From the NCBI RefSeq assembly GCF_020616515.1, contig NZ_CP085135.1, positions 5,689,001 to 5,753,000 on the forward strand: DNA of 64,000 nt, read 5' to 3'. Source of the DNA: Mesorhizobium sp. PAMC28654 (lineage in GTDB: Bacteria; Pseudomonadota; Alphaproteobacteria; Rhizobiales; Rhizobiaceae). The stretch's first letter is position 1, and each line of letters opens with the position of its first letter. The notes beneath the pieces were generated by a model. It made no database searches. It was not told the origin of the DNA and was given only the letters and a program-made list of their open reading frames with translations. Shown piece by piece: positions 55,275 to 62,691 of this stretch. The translations under genes were made by a program, and so were the position numbers.

Positions 55275-55314
55275 CAATCGTTAAATTAACACTTGTTACC
55301 CTTACAATCGTTAG
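55275..55314. promoter_or_regulatory. Candidate operator region between the peptide ABC operon and its TetR regulator
   Basis: CAATCGTTA occurs twice in direct orientation (55275-55283 and 55306-55314, 31 bp apart), with TAACA-CT-TGTTA (55287-55298) between them. Location in the divergent promoter region suits the TetR protein; which element is bound is unclear. Confidence 0.5.
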
Positions 55315-55356
55315 GTTATATGTCAAGCGTCAAAAACCAACCGGGGGGAAGATCAC

Positions 55357-55989
55357 GTGGGACGACCGCCAGACCCGAAAAACCGCGCAGCCTTGTTGCA
55401 AAGGATCATCGACAACCTTGCGCAAACAGGATTGGGCAGCCTTTCCTTACGCTCGCTTGCGAAGGACCTGGGCGTCACACCTCCAACGCTGTTGCACCAT
55501 TTCGGCTCGAAAGAGGGGATGATCAGCGAAGTGCTCAACACGCTTGAGCGCGAGCAGATGGGGCCGGTTGAAATCCTGGACCAGGACGGCGCCACGCTTG
55601 AGGATTTCGTTCTGCGCCTTTGGGAGATCCAATCGGAGGAGGCAGAGCTCGCCAGAGTGCGGCTCCAGCTGGAAGCGATCACCATCGCAGCCACCGATGT
55701 CGGGCTGCCCGGCCCGGTGCGCGCGAAAATCATGGAGGCTTGGGTCAAGTACATCGCCCGAAGTCTCGAAAGGCAGGGCTACGAGCGGAAGGAAGCCCTG
55801 GCCCATGCCTCGCTGATCCATTCGGCGATCACCGGGCTGCTGCTCGACCTGATTGCCACTGGAGACAAGGAACGGACCGGCTCGGCGGCGATCGAACTCG
55901 GCAGGCTGGCGCGATCCCTGGATCGCGGGAAGATGGCCCCGGACACGACCGGGCCGGCACACGGTCCTGCGGGGCGCCCGAAAGCCTGA
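55357..55989 (+). CDS. TetR-family transcriptional regulator
   Basis: A 210-residue regulator starting at GTG after a G-rich ribosome site. DNA-binding part: KNRAALLQRIIDNLAQTGLG, SLSLRSLAKDLGVTPPTLLH, HFGSKEGMISEVLNTLEREQ. The C-terminal domain is helical with no specific signature. It is divergent from the peptide ABC operon and probably controls it. Confidence 0.87.
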   Translation: MGRPPDPKNRAALLQRIIDNLAQTGLGSLSLRSLAKDLGVTPPTLLHHFGSKEGMISEVLNTLEREQMGPVEILDQDGATLEDFVLRLWEIQSEEAELARVRLQLEAITIAATDVGLPGPVRAKIMEAWVKYIARSLERQGYERKEALAHASLIHSAITGLLLDLIATGDKERTGSAAIELGRLARSLDRGKMAPDTTGPAHGPAGRPKA

Positions 55990-56756
55990 CACAGCCATGG
56001 ACGGCATGGAACCAGGCGCATCTCCTGAAGCGCCCGTCATCCCAGCCGGCCTAACTCTTTGTCCTGAAGCAATTCCGGACGGAAAACCGTTGGACTGCCC
56101 TACCTGTCATTGCGCTTCCTCTTCAAGGTGGTGACCTCGATGACGCGGATGCCGGCGGCCCTGGCTTGCGAAACCATGTTTGCCGTGGCCCGGCCACCAA
56201 GGAAGGCGACGACCTAATCCGGCGCTCGTTCATCGATCGTTTGTTTGTGCCCTATCGGCCAGCCGGCGGGAAATTCGGCGACCGATCGCCCGCGATCAGG
56301 TGCCCGTTCGCCCGCGCGCGTCGGCGTCCTGGGCACAGCCCTGCATCGGGCGCCTCTCTTTCCAACGATCGGTTTTACTTCTCCAGGAAGCGGGTCTGCT
56401 ATCATGCCAGCCGTTGCGGCAACAAGGCTGCCTGGCCGGCGCAAGCAACAGGCCGGGATTGCGCGATCCGTGCGGTCACCGCAGGCTTTTTGGATTTTCA
56501 GGAGCAAATCGGTGAGAACCAGAAAGCATGGATCATGTCTATTCCCGCGTTGCGTGTACAAGGTTGCATTCATCAGCGAATGCTTGTCCATACAGGCCGC
56601 AGTCAGCATTGCGATGACGTTGGCAACTCCTGGGTTGACAACTTTGATAAGGCAGAAGGGCGTCCATTAATTCTTAATTTTGCTGTTAATTATACATTGT
56701 GAGGTGCGGTCTAGGCTCAAGATTGACGCAGATCGAATAGCCAGGTGAGGGGCAAG
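55990..56756. other. Intergenic region with gene remnants
   Basis: A 767-bp gap. It holds a half palindromic repeat (56069-56091) and a remnant of a SLOG/DUF2493-like gene (56100-56213). Several 100-180-codon frames exist but have atypical composition and no ribosome sites. The last 150 bp are AT-rich and probably hold the H-NOX promoter. Confidence 0.45.
56100..56213 (-). pseudogene. Remnant of a SLOG/DUF2493-type protein (C-terminal end only)
   Basis: The minus strand reads VVAFLGGRATANMVSQARAA, GIRVIEVTTLKRKRNDR and a stop. This matches the conserved VVAFPGGRGTANMV..A..AGIPVIE end of DUF2493 proteins, with two substitutions in the glycine loop. A stop codon (TAG, 56214-56216) precedes it in frame, so only about 37 codons survive. 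Confidence 0.6.
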
Positions 56757-57311
56757 ATGAAGGGAATGGTATTCACCGAATTGCTGGGTTTCGTGGAGCA
56801 GACCTACGGAGCGGATGCGGTGGATGACCTCATCGAGGCTTCCGATCTGCCGAGTGGCGGCGCCTACACCGCGGTGGGTACTTATGACCACAAGGAGATG
56901 CAGTCCCTCGTCACCACATTGTCCGCGCAAAGCCACACGCCGCCAAACGAGTTGTTGGGCTTGTTCGGTCAACACCTGATCGGACGTTTCAAGGCTTCCT
57001 TCCCTGATTTCTTCAAGACGGCGGCCACTCTGTTTGATTTCCTCGAAAGCATCGACAGGCACATCCATGTGGAGGTGCGAAAGCTCTACCCCGATGCCGA
57101 GCTGCCCGAATTCCGGGCCGAGCGCCTAGGTGATGGGGTAATGCACCTCGACTATCGCAGCAGCCGTCCCTTCGAGGCTCTCGCCTCCGGCCTCATTCTT
57201 GGCGCGGCTGAAATCTATGGCGAGACCGTGCGGATAGAGCGAAGCTCTCACGAAGACGGTGGCGACAAGTTCGTTCGTTTCTCGATCCAGAAGACAGGTG
57301 CGATAGCCTAA
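56757..57311 (+). CDS. H-NOX haem-based gas sensor protein
   Basis: A 184-residue H-NOX (HNOB) domain: MKGMVFTELLGFVEQTYGAD. The proximal haem ligand is H104 in RHIHVEVRKLYPDAELPEF, followed by the conserved proline, and the propionate-binding YxSxR motif is Y133-R137 (DYRSSR). No distal tyrosine is obvious, which in facultative aerobes fits NO sensing rather than O2 storage. Its stop is immediately followed by the ATG of a GGDEF-EAL gene (TAAATG), the known pairing in which H-NOX controls cyclic-di-GMP turnover. Confidence 0.92.
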   Translation: MKGMVFTELLGFVEQTYGADAVDDLIEASDLPSGGAYTAVGTYDHKEMQSLVTTLSAQSHTPPNELLGLFGQHLIGRFKASFPDFFKTAATLFDFLESIDRHIHVEVRKLYPDAELPEFRAERLGDGVMHLDYRSSRPFEALASGLILGAAEIYGETVRIERSSHEDGGDKFVRFSIQKTGAIA

Positions 57312-58874
57312 ATGCTGTCGGAAATCGATCTCATCGGCGACCGCGTTGCGCGTCTCGAACGGCGTCTCCAACGCGAACGGCGAGCACGGGAAGAGGCGGA
57401 ATGGCTTCTCGAGGCGAAGTCACTCGAACTGTACAACGCCAACAGCCACCTGACGGTGCTGGCCAACGACCTGGAAATGCGCGTCCTCGACCGCACGCAC
57501 GAACTGGAGGTCTCGCGCCAGCAGGCCATGTTCCTGGCGGAGCGCGATCCTCTGACAACGCTCGCCAACCGGTTCAGTTTCGCGCGCGACCTGGACGCGG
57601 CAATCCGTGCGGCGCAGCTTCAGGGCGGGTCGGTACAACTTCTGTTTGTGGACCTCGACCGGTTCAAGGAGATCAACGACAATTACGGCCACGCTGTCGG
57701 AGATGCGGTGCTGCTGGGGGTTGCGGACCGGTTGCGTGCAATCTGCGGGGAGCAGGAGCTGGCCGGCCGGCTGGGTGGTGACGAATTCGGCGTTATCTGC
57801 GTGACGCCGGTTCACAGCGAGCGTGCCCGCGAGATCGCGACCAAGACCATTGAAGCCATGAGCAAGCCCATCGATTGCGGTCGCCTGCAGTTGATCGTCA
57901 GTTGTTCGGTCGGCATTGCAAGCTTCCCCCGCGATGCCGCGGATTCGCCAACGCTGCAGCGCTTTGCCGACGTAGCCCTGTACCGCTCCAAGTCGGCGGG
58001 GCGCGCGACATGGACCGAATTCGACGACACGATGGCGGCCGAGCTGGAGAGCCGCCAGGGCCTGGAAGCGGAATTGCGCAACGCGGTAGCGGCTGGAGAG
58101 ATCGAGCCCTGGTATCAGCCGATTATCTCCACCCAGAGCAACGCGGTCGTTGGGGTGGAAGCGCTCGCTCGATGGCAGCATGCCGAGCGCGGGCTCATTC
58201 TTCCAGGGCTGTTTATCCCGCTGGCCGAGGAAAGTTCACTGATCGTCGATCTCGGCCAGGCGATGATCGATCGCTGTTGCCGAGAGATGTACCCGCTCAT
58301 CAGCGAAGGTCATCTCGACTATGTGTCGATCAATCTGTCGACGCGCCACCTGCGTTCCCCCTCGGTGGTCGAGCAGATCGCCAGGACGTTGGCCCGTTAT
58401 CGTTTTCCGCCTTCCGCGCTTCAACTCGAAATCACGGAAAGCCTGCTGCTCATCGATTTCGATCAGGCCGAGGAGCGCCTTTCGCATTTTCGCGCGCTCG
58501 GCATCCGAATTGCCCTCGACGATTTTGGAGCGGGTTATTCTAGCCTTTCATACATCAGGCGATTGCCATTGGACGTCATCAAGATCGATCGCTCCTTCGC
58601 CCGGGACATCAGCGCCGACCGGCAGGCCGAAGCCGTGGTCAGGGCGATCGTTCAACTCGCACAGGCCCTGGAACTGGATATCGTCGCCGAAGGGATCGAG
58701 ACCGAGAGCCAGGCGCTCAGGCTGACCAGTTGCGGCTGTTTCGTGCAGCAGGGATATCTGTTTGGCCGGCCGATGCCGCTGAATGAAATCACTGAATACC
58801 TTCTGGCCGGGGATCTTGAGGCCGGTGCAAATCCGACGCATTTCGCCCAAAGGGTGCCGGCGTCCCGGGCCTGA
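57312..58874 (+). CDS. GGDEF-EAL cyclic-di-GMP enzyme coupled to H-NOX
   Basis: A 520-residue cytoplasmic protein. A coiled coil (residues about 5-75) is followed by a GGDEF domain with intact GGDEF at 155-159 (diguanylate cyclase) and an EAL domain with EAL at 283-285, ITESLLLID, LDDFGAGYSSLSYIRRLPLD and EGIET, all consistent with phosphodiesterase activity. No membrane or PAS domain is present, so the input is probably the H-NOX protein binding the coiled coil. Which activity dominates cannot be told from sequence. Confidence 0.93.
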   Translation: MLSEIDLIGDRVARLERRLQRERRAREEAEWLLEAKSLELYNANSHLTVLANDLEMRVLDRTHELEVSRQQAMFLAERDPLTTLANRFSFARDLDAAIRAAQLQGGSVQLLFVDLDRFKEINDNYGHAVGDAVLLGVADRLRAICGEQELAGRLGGDEFGVICVTPVHSERAREIATKTIEAMSKPIDCGRLQLIVSCSVGIASFPRDAADSPTLQRFADVALYRSKSAGRATWTEFDDTMAAELESRQGLEAELRNAVAAGEIEPWYQPIISTQSNAVVGVEALARWQHAERGLILPGLFIPLAEESSLIVDLGQAMIDRCCREMYPLISEGHLDYVSINLSTRHLRSPSVVEQIARTLARYRFPPSALQLEITESLLLIDFDQAEERLSHFRALGIRIALDDFGAGYSSLSYIRRLPLDVIKIDRSFARDISADRQAEAVVRAIVQLAQALELDIVAEGIETESQALRLTSCGCFVQQGYLFGRPMPLNEITEYLLAGDLEAGANPTHFAQRVPASRA

Positions 58875-59093
58875 AACATCGCGTGTCTTTACAAGACGGG
58901 AAGGTCAGGGAGGCTGTCCCCGTGGCGTCTTCCGTCCCGGATCGGCGAAGTTGGCGCCGTGGTCCGCGGTCATCAACCTGTCGTGATGCGAAGATGAATC
59001 GCGCCAGGACTGCAGGGATTTTTAATGGTTGCGCACTATCACGGGTTGCAGGTGAAAATCTCTAAATGACATGGTTGTACTCTCGAGTGGATT

Positions 59094-59978
59094 ATGGCCG
59101 TACTTGGCGCCCTCCCTGCTGATCTTGAATGCAGACCAATTCGTGAAGACGATTGGGAAAGCGTAATTGATTGTCTGCGCCGGGGATTTCCAGAGCGCAG
59201 CCGGGATTACTGGAAACGGGCGCTGGCCCGTCAGTCGCGGCGGCCCGCCGTCGACGACCTGCCACGGTATGGCATTGCCCTGGCGAAGCCCGACCGGATC
59301 GTCGGCGTGTTGCTGAGCCTCTACACGCGCTACCAGGGCGAGGGCGGCGATGAAGTCCGCTGCAACCTCTCAAGCTGGTCGGTCGACGCGGAATTCCGTC
59401 CCTATGCCACCAAGATGATCTCAATGGTGCTCAAGCGGAAGGATGTGACCTATGTCAACATTTCACCGGCGCCCGCGACAGTGAAGCTCAACAAGGCGTT
59501 CGGCTTTCGCCTTTTTTCGCTTGGACAGTTTGCCTTCCTGCCCGCCTTGAATCCCGTGCAGGGGTCGTGGCTCGTGCTGGAAGCCAGCGCCGACCTTGCA
59601 GAAATGGCGATGCTGTCCGACGCCGAAAGATACATGCTCCTGGAGCATGCCGAGCTGGGTTGCCTGTCGTTGATCTGCATCCGCGACGGCGCGGCGTTTC
59701 CCCTGGTGCTGATGCGTCGGCGGATCATGCATGGCCTCATCCCGTGCTTCCAGATCGTCTACTGCCGTTCCGTTGCGGAGTTGAGCCATTGCGCCGGCGC
59801 CATGGGGCGTTTTCTGCTGCGTCGCGGAGGGCTGCTTTGCGACGTTGATGCCACCGAGCCTGTCGCAGGGCTGGTCGGCCACTACTTCGCGAACAAGGGC
59901 CAGAAATACTTCAAGGGCCCCAACCCCCCCTCGCTCGGCGACCTGACGTTTACCGAGCTTGTGGTGTTCGGTCCCTGA
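59094..59978 (+). CDS. GNAT-like acyltransferase of unknown function
   Basis: A 294-residue protein. The N-terminus CRPIREDDWESVIDCLRRGF resembles GNAT N-acetyltransferases, with GIALAKPDRIVGVLLSLYTR and LSSWSVDAEFRPYATKMISM as the acetyl-CoA-binding strands; VKLNKAFGFRLFSLG matches the late GNAT helix. The second half is a diverged repeat. It sits next to a polysaccharide cluster, so acylation of a sugar or lipid intermediate is conceivable (inference). The 3' end overlaps the convergent polymerase-like gene by 29 bp. Confidence 0.6.
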   Translation: MAVLGALPADLECRPIREDDWESVIDCLRRGFPERSRDYWKRALARQSRRPAVDDLPRYGIALAKPDRIVGVLLSLYTRYQGEGGDEVRCNLSSWSVDAEFRPYATKMISMVLKRKDVTYVNISPAPATVKLNKAFGFRLFSLGQFAFLPALNPVQGSWLVLEASADLAEMAMLSDAERYMLLEHAELGCLSLICIRDGAAFPLVLMRRRIMHGLIPCFQIVYCRSVAELSHCAGAMGRFLLRRGGLLCDVDATEPVAGLVGHYFANKGQKYFKGPNPPSLGDLTFTELVVFGP

Positions 59979-61503
59979 GCGGGGGCAAGGCTTCCGCTCT
60001 CTCCATCGCCAATTCACGCCAGCGCGTTCCGAGCGACACGCCGACGAGCAGCAGGCAGAAGCCGAGCGCGAGCGGCGAGTAGAAGGCCTCTTCCTGCAGC
60101 ACGGCATTGGCCGAGATGGTGACGATGCCGACAAAGCCGAACAGGAAATCCGGGTCGCCGGTATCGATCAGCTGCCGGCGTGCCGCCACGGCGAGTGCCA
60201 CGAGGAAGCCGAAGAAGACCAGGCTGCCTATCCCCATCTGATAGAGCATGACGCCAACCGCGCTCTCGACGGGAACGGAGGCGGCGCCCGACGCCTGGGC
60301 GTGTTCCCAGTCGAGATTGATTGACGTGCTCGACAGATTGCCGCCCAGCCCCAATCCCTGCCCAAGCGGGTTTGCCAGGAAGTCGCGGATGCCGGCGGCG
60401 AGGCCCAGCACATGGTAGTCGCCATGCGTCGCGCCATAGGCGATTGCCGCCATTGTCCAGGCCGTGGCAAGGGCTACCACGCCCACGAGCGTCAGGCTGG
60501 CGCGCGAGGGGCTGTAGACCAGGCGCGCGCCGAGCGCGACGAGCAGCATGAAGGTCGCGCCCTTGGAGCCGATGACGAGCAGCAGCGGCAGGGCCGCGAT
60601 CGGCACCAGCCAGCGCCCCTTGAACAGCAGCCAGGCCGCCATGATGCTCAGGCCATAGGCGTAGCTGATCGGATGGAAGTTCGGCCCGCCGATGCGGAAG
60701 ATGCTGGGCAGGATGTCGTTGAAGATCGGCGTGTTGAAGAAGGTCGTCGTCATCACGTCCTGAAGGCCACGGAAGACGAATCCGGTTTCCTGCAGCGCCT
60801 TTTCCCAGACGCCGGTTTCGATCTGCCTGGTAATGTCGCGTTCGATGTAGAGGTCGCCATGGAACAGGCTGAGGAAATCCATGGTGAAGATCAGCTCGAC
60901 ATATCCATAGATGACCGCGCCCGCGCACAGCCAGAGCATGCTCTTGCGCAGGTCGACCGGATAGAGGCTGGCAGCCAGTACCGCGATGTGGAAGCAGGCG
61001 AGCGGCGTGATCGTGTTGCGGAAATAGACGACCGCGTCCTTGGCGCCGCCATGCACGGCGCCAAGGGCAAAGTAAAAGCAGATCGTTCCGCACAGCACGA
61101 TGCTCAGCAACAGCCATGGGCGCAGTTCGGTCAGGCCGCGCACGCGGTGCTGGAACGTCGCCGCGAAGAAGATGCAGAAGGCGGTCATCAGGATGACGAA
61201 GTTCGTGCCGCGCAAGGCGTCGAACGTATTGTTGTCGGGGATGTAGGGGGTAAACCACGCGACCACGAGGTTCTGGTAGAGAAAGGCGCAGATGATCACC
61301 ACGGGAATGCCCGCGGGCACGGCATTTGAAACGATCAGCGTCAATATGAAGGTCGCGACAACCCCGAACGGCGTCCAGACCGCGAAGGACGAAACCGACA
61401 GGCCAACGACCATCAGCGCCACGCAGACATGCAGCATCGCCTCGACAGTTGGCGCACCCGGGTCGCGTAGACTGCTCGTCTGATATGCCCCGGTGATACT
61501 CAT
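59950..61503 (-). CDS. Polysaccharide polymerase / O-antigen ligase-like membrane protein
   Basis: A 517-residue protein with about 10-12 hydrophobic helices and a long loop in the second half containing DFLANPLGQGLGLGGNLSST and WEHAQASGAASVPVESAVGV. That placement of a polar loop with ESAVG near the end is typical of Wzy/WaaL-like (VpsF/ExoQ-type) enzymes that join sugar repeat units. It lies downstream of the GH5 and Wzc-like genes on the same strand, consistent with an exopolysaccharide operon. Confidence 0.75.
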   Translation of the reverse strand: MSITGAYQTSSLRDPGAPTVEAMLHVCVALMVVGLSVSSFAVWTPFGVVATFILTLIVSNAVPAGIPVVIICAFLYQNLVVAWFTPYIPDNNTFDALRGTNFVILMTAFCIFFAATFQHRVRGLTELRPWLLLSIVLCGTICFYFALGAVHGGAKDAVVYFRNTITPLACFHIAVLAASLYPVDLRKSMLWLCAGAVIYGYVELIFTMDFLSLFHGDLYIERDITRQIETGVWEKALQETGFVFRGLQDVMTTTFFNTPIFNDILPSIFRIGGPNFHPISYAYGLSIMAAWLLFKGRWLVPIAALPLLLVIGSKGATFMLLVALGARLVYSPSRASLTLVGVVALATAWTMAAIAYGATHGDYHVLGLAAGIRDFLANPLGQGLGLGGNLSSTSINLDWEHAQASGAASVPVESAVGVMLYQMGIGSLVFFGFLVALAVAARRQLIDTGDPDFLFGFVGIVTISANAVLQEEAFYSPLALGFCLLLVGVSLGTRWRELAMERAEALPPLRDRTPQAR

Positions 61504-61560
61504 CGCCGGGACGCTTCGATGCTTGCGCGCGGCGGCGCGATGTGTCGTGCCTTGTCCATG

Positions 61561-62688
61561 TCAGCCCCCGCCTTCACCGCCGAGCAGGGCGGCGATCATC
61601 GCGCTGTCGAACCCGTCCGTGGTCAGCCTGCTCTTGATGAAACCGAAACCCTGGTCGAGTTCCCAATAGGTCCAGCCGACATTGTTGGCCTCGGCCGCCT
61701 TTCGGACAGTGCGGACCCAGGTCGCACGGCTTTCGGCATCGGCGCAGAAATTGAGCACGCCGAACTCGTTCAGCATCACCGGGCAATTGTGAGCCGTTGA
61801 CCAGCGGGCGAGCCCGGCAAAATCGGAGGCGATCCTCGCCTCTGTCCAGGGGGCCGACAGCTCGTCCGCCACCAAGGACGCAGCCTCGTCGTCGCCGGCG
61901 GCCCGCAGTCTTGAGACCAGGTCTCGAACTTGCGGCGTGTCCTTTGTCGCGGGGAAGGGCAGGTTGGCGATGCGGGCCAGCGGCGAGGCATCCCAGTTCT
62001 CGCATTGATGGGTGAACGCCATCGGCGCGTAGTAGTGGATGGCCGCGATCTGGTTGTCGTCGGCGAGCGGCGGCGCATCGGCCAATTCCCATATGCCCTG
62101 AAAACGCGCCGGGCCCCAGACCAGCGTATGATCAGGACATCTGGCGCGTAAGGTTTCGGCAAGCTGCTGCCGCAGCGCCAGCCATGCGGCTTGCTCCATG
62201 GGCGGCTCGTTCAGCAGTTCCGGATAGACCGAGCCTGCCGGAAGATCGGCAATGACGGGACGCAGTGCCGTCCAGTCTTCCACCACCCGCCTTGCAGCAC
62301 CTGCCGGATCGGACCGGAAGGCAGCGTGGAGATCGGAGGAAGGATGCATGTCCACGAGCACGGCGAAGCCATGCCCGACAAGCTCAGCGACGCCGTCATG
62401 AATGCGGTTCAGCGTCGCCGTGCCACCGGTCGAGATGAGATCGCCGTTCACCGGCAGCCGGATCGTTTCGAAACCGGACTGGCGCAGCTTATCCAGGGTC
62501 GCCGTGGCAGGCGCTGTTCCGTCCTCGCGCTCGAACCACAACGGAAGATTAAAGCCACGCGACGGAACGGCGCGCGCCGCCGGCAGCGTGGCCGAGGCAG
62601 GGAAAGGCAAGGTGGCGAGCAGGGCTCCGCCGGCGAAAGTCAGCGCGGTTCGCCGGGACAGCAGCGGCGGCCCTTCGACCATCCGCAT
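61561..62688 (-). CDS. GH5-family glycoside hydrolase (cellulase-like), exported
   Basis: A 375-residue protein. A twin-arginine-like signal (LSRRTALTFAGGALLATLPF, cut near ASA) leads to a GH5 fold: FNLPLWFEREDG, GFETIRLPVNGDLISTGG, VYPELLNEPPMEQAAW with the acid/base glutamate in NEP, AAIHYYAPMAFTHQ, and MLNEFGVLNFCADAE with the nucleophile glutamate in NEFG. Such glycanases trim or process the polymer made by the same cluster. The start is 3 bp after the stop of the Wzc-like gene. Confidence 0.87.
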   Translation of the reverse strand: MRMVEGPPLLSRRTALTFAGGALLATLPFPASATLPAARAVPSRGFNLPLWFEREDGTAPATATLDKLRQSGFETIRLPVNGDLISTGGTATLNRIHDGVAELVGHGFAVLVDMHPSSDLHAAFRSDPAGAARRVVEDWTALRPVIADLPAGSVYPELLNEPPMEQAAWLALRQQLAETLRARCPDHTLVWGPARFQGIWELADAPPLADDNQIAAIHYYAPMAFTHQCENWDASPLARIANLPFPATKDTPQVRDLVSRLRAAGDDEAASLVADELSAPWTEARIASDFAGLARWSTAHNCPVMLNEFGVLNFCADAESRATWVRTVRKAAEANNVGWTYWELDQGFGFIKSRLTTDGFDSAMIAALLGGEGGG

Positions 62689-62691
62689 GGA

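Noticed and set aside
56166..56702. 178-codon frame in the gap before the H-NOX gene
   Set aside because: Low-quality composition, overlaps an antisense frame of similar length and a gene remnant; no family resemblance.
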